Positions 1 to 7,649 of a DNA stretch of 14,366 nucleotides are shown here, piece after piece. Under the pieces are notes generated by a model. The model was not told where the DNA came from, did not search any database, and saw nothing but the letters and a program-made list of their open reading frames with translations. Every line of letters begins with the position of its first letter. The stretch's first letter is position 1. The position numbers and the translations under genes are program-made. Source of the stretch: Taibaiella sp. (GTDB lineage Bacteria > Bacteroidota > Bacteroidia > Chitinophagales > Chitinophagaceae); NCBI GenBank assembly GCA_019454705.1, contig JACFNS010000016.1, positions 1-14,366 on the forward strand, read 5' to 3'.

Positions 1-216
1 GATATGAAGCTGGTTTATATATTCATGCCAAAAGACGGGTCGCTTGAAAAGCTGGTAGAGCGTAAGGCTAATGAATTGGCTAGGAAAATCGTTCAACGGT
101 CATCAACAACAATGAAACTGGAAGATCAGGCAACTTCTAATGAACGAATCCTTGAAGCGATACAAGAACTGACTATCGAACTTAAAAGAGAAATGCCAGG
201 TACGCTATGGGATTAA
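1..216 (+). CDS. Mobile mystery protein A, C-terminal part (5' end cut by window)
   Basis: The frame is open from base 1 and ends in TAA at 214-216, so only the last 71 residues are present. The visible part matches my memory of the C-terminus of mobile mystery protein A: a short beta segment (KLVYIFMPKDGSLEKLVE), a helix with KANELARKIV, the patch MKLEDQ, and an end in PGTLWD. The full protein is usually about 150 aa with an N-terminal Xre-like helix-turn-helix, which would lie upstream of this window. Its stop overlaps the start of the Fic gene by 10 bases (207-216), so the two are probably translationally coupled. The pair is often read as a toxin-antitoxin-like module, with A as regulator or antitoxin; that role is inference. 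Confidence 0.8.
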   Translation, partial: DMKLVYIFMPKDGSLEKLVERKANELARKIVQRSSTTMKLEDQATSNERILEAIQELTIELKREMPGTLWD

Positions 217-812
217 AAGATATACCCACCATTGAAGGTCAGACCCCTCTTGATGAAGATGAAAAAGACGCGCTACTTCTTGATACAGTCACTACCAGAA
301 AAGAGCTGGATGAAGTAGAGGAACAAAATATTCAAAAAGCGATTCAATGGACTTTGACCAGGCGCAGGCAATTCACGCTTGATGAGATACTAAGTGAAGC
401 GTTTGTCCGTGAGTTGCACAGGCGGATGTACGGAGACGTATGGGGATGGGCGGGAGAGTTTCGCACGACAGACAAGAATATTGGTGTGGATAAACATCAA
501 ATAGGTATTTCCCTAAGGATGCTGCTCGATGATTGCCGGTATTGGATAGAAAATAATGTCTATTCGCCAGATGAAATCGCTATTCGCTTCAGCCACCGGA
601 TTGTAGCCATACACTGCTTTCCTAATGGTAACGGTAGGCACTCTCGCCTTATAGCCGATATACTTATTGAAAAAATTTTCCAACGTGAGGTGTTTACCTG
701 GGGCGGAGGGAATCTCGTAGCGGCCGGGGATATCAGAACTGCTTATCTCCAGGCTATCCGTAAAGCTGACCAAGAAGAATATGAGCCTCTTATCCGGTTT
801 TCACGCTCGTAA
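207..812 (+). CDS. Fic-family protein, mobile mystery protein B type
   Basis: This 201-aa protein has the Fic core. The catalytic loop is H136-C-F-P-N-G-N-G-R-H-S-R147, matching HxFx(D/E)GNGRxxR except that the usual acidic residue is Asn140. An Asn here is what I recall for the mobile mystery B subfamily (HxFPNGNGRH). Upstream, FVRELHRRMYGDVWGWAGEF (about residues 67-86) is the typical Fic helix and WAGxxR segment. Fic proteins transfer AMP or other phosphate-containing groups to target proteins; the target here is unknown. Loss of the metal-coordinating acid may change or weaken catalysis. The ATG at 207 lies within the last codons of the A gene, which supports this start. A strong terminator follows at 895-930. 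Confidence 0.88.
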   Translation: MGLKDIPTIEGQTPLDEDEKDALLLDTVTTRKELDEVEEQNIQKAIQWTLTRRRQFTLDEILSEAFVRELHRRMYGDVWGWAGEFRTTDKNIGVDKHQIGISLRMLLDDCRYWIENNVYSPDEIAIRFSHRIVAIHCFPNGNGRHSRLIADILIEKIFQREVFTWGGGNLVAAGDIRTAYLQAIRKADQEEYEPLIRFSRS

Positions 813-894
813 TTTCAGATAAAAGAAGATGTGACCCCCACTCAAAATAAATGATGACAATGCAAACTCATCTGGCGAATTGACAATATTTTAT

Positions 895-930
895 AAAAAA
901 ACTCCGTGGATTCCTCCACGGAGTTTTTTT
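895..930. terminator. Two-way rho-independent terminator
   Basis: A perfect 10-bp stem (901-910 with 915-924, ACTCCGTGGA) encloses the loop TTCC. It is flanked by A6 on the left and a T run on the right, so the helix extends further and gives a U tract on either strand. It sits between the plus-strand Fic gene (ends 812) and the minus-strand gene ending at 946, and serves both. Confidence 0.93.
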
Positions 931-945
931 ATCAGGTACAACCTG

Positions 946-1323
946 TTACAGTTTAAAATCTAAAATTTCATCGTCCAGTGATGAAACTTTATCATTCAGC
1001 AGCGTTGTCAGAAAACCCGTCAGCATATTAATCAGGTTGGTATTGCTGGTTTCAAAGGTCTGCCCTTTGCTGTCTTTCAAAGTCAGTACACAGCTATCAT
1101 CGCTGGCGAAGCTGAATGTCCGCACGTTGTGCAATGTTTCCACGGTACGTTGCCGTTTCATGGTCAGTGAACGTAATTCTTCTACGCGCTGGATACGTTC
1201 TTCCAGGGATGGTTTGCCCGCCTTTTCTTCCTTGTGCGGTGCAGGCTTTGTGATGGGCGCAGTTACTACCGGTGCTGTCTTGTCAATGCCATTCTTTTGG
1301 TCATTCTTGATCTGTTGTTTCAT
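946..1323 (-). CDS. Conserved-looking hypothetical protein, 125 aa
   Basis: I do not recognise a named family. The N-terminal 40 residues are rich in Lys, Pro, Thr and Ala and probably disordered (KTAPVVTAPITKPAPHKEE). Residues about 41-65 are charged and helix-prone (SLEERIQRVEELRSLTMKRQ). The C-terminal half looks like a compact fold: RTFSFASDDSCVLTLKDSKG, then FETSNTNLINMLTGFLTTLL and an acidic end. There is no signal peptide or membrane segment, so it is probably cytoplasmic. The ATG at 1321-1323 follows an A/T-rich leader, and the stop is 15 bases from the shared terminator. Small proteins with this layout occur in Bacteroidota conjugative elements in my recollection, but no role is assigned. 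Confidence 0.7.
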   Translation of the reverse strand: MKQQIKNDQKNGIDKTAPVVTAPITKPAPHKEEKAGKPSLEERIQRVEELRSLTMKRQRTVETLHNVRTFSFASDDSCVLTLKDSKGQTFETSNTNLINMLTGFLTTLLNDKVSSLDDEILDFKL

Positions 1324-1646
1324 AAATTTTTCAGTTTATGCCAGCCCGTATGTTGCAGGCCACGCGCTACACAGGCTGGCGGTTTAATAATCATCGGAAT
1401 AAGCTCAATTCCAGGCAAGGAAAAAGCCGTAGAGAACCGGCACAAACAAGGAGGAATTCGCAGAAGCAAATCCTTGTTTGTTCATTTTATGTCGGTTTCA
1501 AGGCTACCTTAGCCGCAGCAATTGACGCTTCATGCCGCATGATAAAACAATACGCGCCTCCGCGCCGCTCCTGTACGGAACAGGAACTGCAATAGAAATG
1601 TAAATGATACACGAAAGAAAGAAAAAAGAGTTTGGCTATAACAGCA
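1324..1646. other. Structured gene-free stretch
   Basis: This region lies between two minus-strand genes and is the likely leader of the 125-aa gene. It has several perfect inverted repeats: GCCAGCC/GGCTGGC (1340-1346 with 1374-1380), an 11-bp pair (1442-1452 with 1471-1481) and TCCTGT/ACAGGA (1569-1574 with 1580-1585). On the minus strand two tiny open frames follow each other: 1540-1487 (17 aa, starts MRHEAS) and 1485-1405 (26 aa, starts MNKQGF, ends LAWN), separated by one base. The second frame contains the 11-bp hairpin. No known RNA family is recognised. A leader peptide, a small RNA or a plain decayed stretch are all possible. Confidence 0.4.
1442..1481. repeat. 11-bp inverted repeat (hairpin)
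   Basis: ACAAACAAGGA at 1442-1452 pairs perfectly with TCCTTGTTTGT at 1471-1481 across an 18-base loop. Neither side has a long T run, so this is not a standard terminator. It could be a regulatory RNA structure in the leader of the minus-strand gene at 946-1323. Confidence 0.5.
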
Positions 1647-2321
1647 TCATGCCACGCCCATAAGTTCCATATTGACGATAAGGCCGATATGGATGGCGAA
1701 CAGGCATAGCTGTGCAGGCTGCCTGTAGGCTAATTTGCGACATAGATCCTGCTGTATATTCCGTGCTTGGGGAACCGTAATATTCATCGCCCCTGCAATA
1801 GCATTATTGGTATGGTGGGTATATAGATGCACCAGGTATTCCATTTCCATCTCTGTTATATGCGGATAGACACGGTTAAGTTCTTCTGTCCCTTTTGACA
1901 ACAGGGATTTTACCTTGTCCGTATGATAAAAACCAGTTGTGGCGATCTGCTGCAAAGCCACGAATAATTCATCGGGTGTGGCTTGTTTGCTGATAAAGCC
2001 ATTAGCACCATCACATATTACGCGGGCGATGGTGTAATCATTCCTGTGGCCTGATAAGACCAGCACTTTTAGCTGTGGCCAGCGACTACGAATAATACGT
2101 AGCGCCCTGTAGCCGTTCATTACAGGCATATTGATGTCCAGCAACACTATTTCAGGTAGTGCTTGTGCCTGTTCCAACCTGTTGATTAAATCAGTGCCGT
2201 TGACAGCGAGCATCACGACTTTGAAAGCATAGTTTTTGGCGGCGTTTAACAATTCCTCATAAGCTACCCTGTGTGTCACCAGGGCATCGGCCAACGCAAT
2301 CGTGATGACTTGTTGTTGCAT
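1647..2321 (-). CDS. NarL/LuxR-type response regulator
   Basis: This 224-aa protein has an N-terminal receiver domain (about 1-125). The phosphoacceptor is Asp62 in LLDINMP, the switch residue is Ser90 in VLVLSGH, and the conserved lysine is Lys112 in GFISK. The acidic pocket that binds Mg2+ is reduced: the usual DD is Asp12-Ala13. A LuxR-like helix-turn-helix spans about 150-216, shown by ITEMEMEYL, a degenerate NAIAGAMNITVPQARNIQQ, and KLAYRQPAQLCLFAIHIGLI. The recognition helix lacks the common VKNHR pattern. No sensor kinase is in the window. It is divergent from the large surface-protein gene across a 438-base gap, so control of that gene is plausible but unproven. Confidence 0.9.
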   Translation of the reverse strand: MQQQVITIALADALVTHRVAYEELLNAAKNYAFKVVMLAVNGTDLINRLEQAQALPEIVLLDINMPVMNGYRALRIIRSRWPQLKVLVLSGHRNDYTIARVICDGANGFISKQATPDELFVALQQIATTGFYHTDKVKSLLSKGTEELNRVYPHITEMEMEYLVHLYTHHTNNAIAGAMNITVPQARNIQQDLCRKLAYRQPAQLCLFAIHIGLIVNMELMGVA

Positions 2322-2759
2322 AGTCTGTATTTTTTTAAGATAATAAATATGACAGACTTACAGGAAATATTATAATGGAACAAAAGAAAACGAATTTATT
2401 GTTCCCACCAAATTTTAAAAATTGTCATGAACAATGTGCTAAAGTGCACTGGTTTTTTAAGTGCAACTCCCATGTGCACCCGGAAAGCCTACTCATAGAG
2501 CATTAGTTGCAAAGTGCTGAATATCATTTATTTGAACTAAAACGGATGGCATGGGCTTACACAAAAAATGGGTGTTTTTCCCCTGTTTTTTGTCAGATTT
2601 TTTTGTAAATCTTTATACAACTGATTGAAGTACTGACGAACAGGGACGTTATTTCACAACAAAATTACAACTTGTTGTGAGTTAATGCGAGATGGCTGGA
2701 ATAATAAGAACAATGCCTTTTTGAAAACAAATATTCTTCATAAATAAAACACCGACACT
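2322..2759. promoter_or_regulatory. Divergent intergenic region, likely promoters for both sides
   Basis: This is a 438-base AT-rich region between the response regulator (minus) and the 1599-aa gene (plus). It has GTGCA motifs at 2444-2448, 2461-2465 and 2474-2478, two of them full GTGCAC palindromes (2444-2449, 2474-2479; 30-base spacing), a small AGATTT/AAATCT hairpin (2595-2612), and a 9-bp inverted repeat at 2654-2680 listed separately. I found no exact TAnnTTTG -7 box on the strands that would serve either gene, so promoter positions are not assigned. No credible coding frame is seen. Confidence 0.5.
2654..2680. promoter_or_regulatory. 9-bp inverted repeat, operator-like
   Basis: TCACAACAA (2654-2662) and TTGTTGTGA (2672-2680) are perfect inverted copies with a 9-base spacer. 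The centres of the arms are about 18 bases apart, roughly two helical turns, which suits a dimeric regulator. The site ends 79 bases before the ATG of the 1599-aa gene. There is no T run, so a terminator is unlikely. An RNA stem in the leader is an alternative. Confidence 0.45.
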
Positions 2760-5700
2760 ATGCAGCTAAGAAAATTATTATCCCTGCTGTCTTTCACAGT
2801 CTTGTTTTTGTTATCGGCCACAAGAACAATGGCGCAAGTCCCGGATACTGTTGATGTATATGGCCCTGACACAGTTTGCCAAGGTTATGAGTATGAATAC
2901 TATGTAGATCCTGACAGTCTTCCTGATGGCGATACATGGTGGCAGATAAACACCAATGGCACTATCGTTAATGTTGTGGCTAATTATACTGCCAGGGTAA
3001 AATGGGTATCTGTTGGGAATGGTGTTCTCATATTTCATAAAAAAGACCCCAGCGGCAGCTATACAGCATATATAGGCATAAAACGGGTGCATATATTATC
3101 ATTGCCACAACCCTTTATAACAACAAATTTTAAAGTCAAATGTCAAAAACCTGGCACAACGGACACGACGGACTTTCAGGGGTTTGATACATCAGAATGT
3201 ATCAGGGTATGCGCTTATAACTGTATTACCTACTATGCACATGGTCAACCGGGCAGCACATACAACTGGAATGTTTTTGGAGGTAGTGTCAGTTTTCAGG
3301 ACGCAGATAGCTGTATCATTTGCTGGGATGCACCAGGATCAGGATATGTAACCGTAGAAGAAACCACTGTGCATGGTTGCGTTGGAGAGCGTAGCTATTG
3401 TGTTGAAATACTGGAAAGCCCGATTGCGCATTTTGTAGCCTTGCCAGATACAACCCAAAGAAACCTGAATATTTGTGACAGTACCGAAGTTATTTTCTTA
3501 GATAAATCCTACGCCTCTGCTGGTTCTCCTATCATGTCCTGGCATTGGGATTTTGGTGATGGCAGTTACAGCAATGCAAAAGGTTCGCTTTCAGCGCCTG
3601 TGACGCATATGTATGCAGGCCCCGGTCATTATACAGTAACGCTGACGGTTACTAATAAATGTGGCTGTTCCACAACTGAGACGATGGAAATCAATGTAGA
3701 TGCGAATGTGCGAAAGAAAATAGAATGTCCGAGGGTGGTTTGTGAAAACGACACTGCTGTATATTCAGTCAATACATCCTGTTCCACAGCTACCTGGACT
3801 ATTATCGGCGGAACGGTAATAAATTCGACTTTTAACTCCGTTATGGTGAAATGGGATGCAGTTGACCCATCAGGTTTTGGTTATGTGATATTCGACGAAA
3901 CTTCCTGCGGACAACCCTGTGCAGTTTCCACGGTAAAAGTTCCGGTTGTTTTGAGTAATGGAACTATTGAGGGGCCTACCATTCTTTGCCCTTATAGTAA
4001 CTACATCTTTAAGATGCCGCAATGGCCGACAACGACTTTCAATTGGTCATTGAACGGTGGTGCAATGGCATATATCATGCCTACCGACCAACCCAATGAA
4101 GTAGTGATATATACAGCAACTGCCGAATCCTTAACGCTCACCTGCAATTACTATAATACGATGCTTGGTTGTAGCGGAACAGCAACGCTCAATATTGATG
4201 TATTAGACCCGGTTGTGTTATCCGGCCCGCAAAAGGTATGCCTGAATACAAATGGCACTTTTAATCTTACAGGCACGAATGCTTCAACAGCAAGTTGGGT
4301 ATTAACCGAGCCATCAAGTGGTACACAAACGGGTTCGGGAGCAACATTTATCGGGCAGTTTGACGAAGTGGGCACATATATACTTACCGCAACGGGAACA
4401 TTCTGTCCTCTTTCACCATATATCATTAAAGTTGATCCGCTACCACCTACGCCGGATACGATAATTGGGCCTGATTCATTCTGCCTGGGAGTTGGTAAGC
4501 GTTTCCTTGGTCGCAATGATGCCCCTGGCACAATATTTAACTGGGCGATGGATAACGGTACTGTGAACGCCGCTTCTGGTGATGAAACCCATGCAAAAAT
4601 GCCTTTGGGTTCAACAGGGCCGTATATCATCTATCTTTGGAGGGAAACAAGGGAAGCGCCTTACTGCCACTCCGATACAATTACCAAACAGGTTTATCCG
4701 CCGACTATCAATCAAAATATCACAGGTAATACGACACCTTGTGTAAGTACACATTACGCCTACCAATCCAGTTACGATGAGGGAGAACAGTATGAATGGC
4801 GGATTGTCCCACAAACAATGGGTAGTGTACGTGCCGGTGATGGCTCACAAGCAGTAAATGTACTATGGAACAACGCTCCCGGTACAGCTTACTTGATATG
4901 CAAGATGCACAAATGTTTTACCGATTATATTGATACGCTGGTAGTAAATATTGGCGGACAGCCATCCGTAGTATATAGCGGCCCGTCACCTGTATGCGGA
5001 GATGATTCATTTACTGTTTCAGTGACCAATGCCACAGCAACCTTTGATTTTGGTGATGGTACTGGTTTTCATACGAATGGTACTGGCTCATTCAAATACG
5101 CTTACGACGGCAATGCAGATATGACTGCGACATTAACTATCAATGTGACTACTGCATGCGGGTTGAGGTACCAATACACACCAAGCCCAACCATAGTGGT
5201 CAATCCAACACCAATGGGGACTGTAACCCCTGTTGCGATAAATTCGTGTAATACGGTGTATGACACTTTGAGATATGACCATTTGGTCGGAAACATGGCG
5301 CTGACACCATTCACTTATCAATGGTATAAGGATGGTGTGGCTATTAGCGGAGCCACAAACAATGAGTATATCGTGACTACATTTGGTAATTACTGGATAG
5401 AAGTCACGAGTAATGCCCCTGACCTATGTACATGGAAAAGCGACACGGTTAAAGTGCGTGATATATGTCCCTGCGCTGCACCTGGATTTGGGTATATTAC
5501 ATCTGGCACGGTCAGTGATTGTAATGAAATGAATTTCACCGCGACTTACTCCACCACCGATTTCCAGTTCGCAGTTTGGGAATTATTATCAACTAAAACG
5601 GCGTATATAACAACCCAAAACTATTCCAGCGCTACAGCTATAGCAACAGCACCGGGGTACTATACAATCAAGTACACTGCCCATTATGAAGATACCCTTG

Positions 5701-7559
5701 GTAACAAATGCACATTTGAAGACTTTAAAACAGTAGTAGTACGCTATGTGCCTATTCTGAATTACGGCTTCACCTGTGCCGACTCTGCTGGGTATAGAGA
5801 AGTTGTATTAAAAACGGGAGTTACAGTATTTCCCGGCTCGAATTATAATCATGAATTTTTTGTAGATAATGTGTTGGTGCAAAACAGTACCCAGAGTACA
5901 TGGACAGGCTACCTAAGCCCAGGAGTACACACAGCCAAACTCAGATCTTCTTACAATGGTGATACTTGTGAAGCGATTGCAGACTTTACCGTTGTATGGG
6001 TAGATGCGGCCTTTACATTTGAGCGGGATACAACCTGCGAAGAAGAAGCTGCTGTACAATTTACCAATGCTTCGCTTTCATACACATCTTCGCATTGGTA
6101 TTTTGGCGATGGTACTGAAAATACTCAGGATAACCCGGCTAGGGTTTATAACACACCAGGTAGTAAGGTCGTCAAATTAGTTGTTACAGATGCATCCGGC
6201 TGTAAGGATTCCGTGACACATTCTGTAGTAATATGGCCAGATTCATTACAAGGAACATTGTCCGTAACGCCTAAATTTTTATGCCCTAATGGAGGTTTAA
6301 CTTTCGACTATATACCCAATCTGGGAACAATACAGCCGGAAACCTACTATTGGTACCTGGACAGAGGTATTGCAGGCGTTACAAATTTTGAACCCTGGGT
6401 AATAGGTGCGGTAACGGGTATGTGGTGGATGCATGGCGAGAATAGGTTCGGCTGCGTGGTGAATACCAATGCCGATACCACGGAGGTAACCAACGTTCCC
6501 AGACCGTTTATAACCGGGGATGCTGATGCCTGTGTGAACGTGCCGTATAACCTGAACGGGTACGCCGGTAGCGACCCAAATATCAACTATCGCTGGATGC
6601 TGAACGGAGTGGTGATGAGCCCGGCGCAAACCAATCCCACATTGACGCAAACAAATAGTAGTTCCGGCACATATACCTATCGTTTGATCATAGATGTGTT
6701 CTCAACAGGAGCGTCAACCTGGTGTACAGATACCAGCCAACCATTTGTAGTGACGGTACATCCTAAACCCGCTGCACCTGTAGCTACGTTTAACATTACG
6801 GATTGTAATAAATACGAGGTGGAACTGAACGGCAGCCATACCTCGGGGTCTACGCAGACTTTTAACTGGAGCAACGGGTTAACAGGCACACAGGTTTATA
6901 CCTATTCGGGCGGCCCGTACAACCTGGAATTTACTGACCAGTACGGTTGTAAGAGCGATGTGAGCATATTTGTGCCAAAAGACCCACGTGAATATCTCTG
7001 GATATTCCCTACAGGGTGCTGGAGTATTTGCCCTCCGCAACATTATACCATTACTGGCCCCATTATCCGGTTTACACAGTGGGATTACTTGAAGAATGGA
7101 GGTTCTGTACACGGTGGCAGCAACAGTAAACCTACCGATTACTTAACTTTAGGTACTGATGCGCCGGGTATCTTCAACCTGTACTTAGACAACGGATATT
7201 GCAATGTAACCAGTGGGGATATGATTGTTGATACCAACTGTACGCCCATTACCTGGGCGGGCAAGCCGGGCAGGCTGAATACGGAAGCAATAGAAAGCAG
7301 GTTAAAACCAGCACTAAACCTGGTGCCCAATCCTGCCGAGAACGGCACGAAACTTGTATATACGTTCACAAGATTTGAATCTGAGAAGCGTATAGAGGTG
7401 TATGATGTGACAGGCAGGTTGATGGTAAGCCTGCTGGCAGACGGTATACAAGGCAATACCTGGTTGTCTTTAGACAGGTTTACACCCGGAATATACCAGG
7501 TGGTGCTAAAGCAGGATGGGAATGTACTGCTGCATGAAAAACTGAGCGTGATTAAATAA
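2760..7559 (+). CDS. Large secreted PKD/Ig-like repeat protein with T9SS sorting domain
   Basis: This 1599-aa protein starts with a signal peptide (Lys/Arg-containing start, hydrophobic core, likely cleavage after TMAQ at residue 26). The body is a series of Ig/PKD-like modules. Clear PKD cores are WDFGDGSY (about 263), FDFGDGTG (about 762) and YFGDGTEN (about 1113). Repeated module starts of the type GPxxxC occur near 35, 405, 489, 570, 656, 740 and 1254. The modules hold many cysteines. The C-terminal 80 residues (from PNPAENGTK, about 1520) fit a type A T9SS sorting domain, with IEVYDVTGR and GIYQVVLK. It is thus predicted to cross the outer membrane by T9SS and be held at the cell surface or released, most likely in adhesion. 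No enzyme domain was recognised. It precedes a second T9SS cargo gene in the same direction. Confidence 0.93.
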   Translation: MQLRKLLSLLSFTVLFLLSATRTMAQVPDTVDVYGPDTVCQGYEYEYYVDPDSLPDGDTWWQINTNGTIVNVVANYTARVKWVSVGNGVLIFHKKDPSGSYTAYIGIKRVHILSLPQPFITTNFKVKCQKPGTTDTTDFQGFDTSECIRVCAYNCITYYAHGQPGSTYNWNVFGGSVSFQDADSCIICWDAPGSGYVTVEETTVHGCVGERSYCVEILESPIAHFVALPDTTQRNLNICDSTEVIFLDKSYASAGSPIMSWHWDFGDGSYSNAKGSLSAPVTHMYAGPGHYTVTLTVTNKCGCSTTETMEINVDANVRKKIECPRVVCENDTAVYSVNTSCSTATWTIIGGTVINSTFNSVMVKWDAVDPSGFGYVIFDETSCGQPCAVSTVKVPVVLSNGTIEGPTILCPYSNYIFKMPQWPTTTFNWSLNGGAMAYIMPTDQPNEVVIYTATAESLTLTCNYYNTMLGCSGTATLNIDVLDPVVLSGPQKVCLNTNGTFNLTGTNASTASWVLTEPSSGTQTGSGATFIGQFDEVGTYILTATGTFCPLSPYIIKVDPLPPTPDTIIGPDSFCLGVGKRFLGRNDAPGTIFNWAMDNGTVNAASGDETHAKMPLGSTGPYIIYLWRETREAPYCHSDTITKQVYPPTINQNITGNTTPCVSTHYAYQSSYDEGEQYEWRIVPQTMGSVRAGDGSQAVNVLWNNAPGTAYLICKMHKCFTDYIDTLVVNIGGQPSVVYSGPSPVCGDDSFTVSVTNATATFDFGDGTGFHTNGTGSFKYAYDGNADMTATLTINVTTACGLRYQYTPSPTIVVNPTPMGTVTPVAINSCNTVYDTLRYDHLVGNMALTPFTYQWYKDGVAISGATNNEYIVTTFGNYWIEVTSNAPDLCTWKSDTVKVRDICPCAAPGFGYITSGTVSDCNEMNFTATYSTTDFQFAVWELLSTKTAYITTQNYSSATAIATAPGYYTIKYTAHYEDTLGNKCTFEDFKTVVVRYVPILNYGFTCADSAGYREVVLKTGVTVFPGSNYNHEFFVDNVLVQNSTQSTWTGYLSPGVHTAKLRSSYNGDTCEAIADFTVVWVDAAFTFERDTTCEEEAAVQFTNASLSYTSSHWYFGDGTENTQDNPARVYNTPGSKVVKLVVTDASGCKDSVTHSVVIWPDSLQGTLSVTPKFLCPNGGLTFDYIPNLGTIQPETYYWYLDRGIAGVTNFEPWVIGAVTGMWWMHGENRFGCVVNTNADTTEVTNVPRPFITGDADACVNVPYNLNGYAGSDPNINYRWMLNGVVMSPAQTNPTLTQTNSSSGTYTYRLIIDVFSTGASTWCTDTSQPFVVTVHPKPAAPVATFNITDCNKYEVELNGSHTSGSTQTFNWSNGLTGTQVYTYSGGPYNLEFTDQYGCKSDVSIFVPKDPREYLWIFPTGCWSICPPQHYTITGPIIRFTQWDYLKNGGSVHGGSNSKPTDYLTLGTDAPGIFNLYLDNGYCNVTSGDMIVDTNCTPITWAGKPGRLNTEAIESRLKPALNLVPNPAENGTKLVYTFTRFESEKRIEVYDVTGRLMVSLLADGIQGNTWLSLDRFTPGIYQVVLKQDGNVLLHEKLSVIK

Positions 7560-7568
7560 ACAAAAACT

Positions 7569-7599
7569 AGGATAGCAGGTGAGTAATCCCTGCTATCCT
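7569..7599. terminator. 11-bp intergenic hairpin, possible weak terminator
   Basis: AGGATAGCAGG (7569-7579) pairs perfectly with CCTGCTATCCT (7589-7599) around a 9-base loop. It lies 10 bases after the stop of the 1599-aa gene. On the plus strand the stem is followed by TAATAAAAAA rather than a T run, so termination may be partial. On the minus strand a T5 tract follows. It could separate expression of the two surface-protein genes or protect the 3' end of the first mRNA. Confidence 0.55.
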
Positions 7600-7649
7600 T
7601 AATAAAAAACATATTGAGGATAGTTCTTTACGTACAAAATCAACAATGC

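Noticed and set aside
513..773. Open frame antisense to the Fic gene
   Set aside because: It lies wholly opposite a well-supported Fic coding region and its product shows no recognisable features.
1037..1387. Plus-strand open frame over the 125-aa gene
   Set aside because: It is antisense to a more convincing minus-strand gene and has irregular, Ser/Cys-rich composition typical of shadow frames.
2760..7559. Recent tandem duplication within the 1599-aa gene
   Set aside because: The modules share pattern (GPxxxC starts, PKD cores) but I saw no long near-identical DNA repeats, so they are old and diverged.
7614..7649. TTG start giving 12 extra residues to the 658-aa protein
   Set aside because: The extra residues precede a typical signal peptide that begins exactly at the ATG at 7650.
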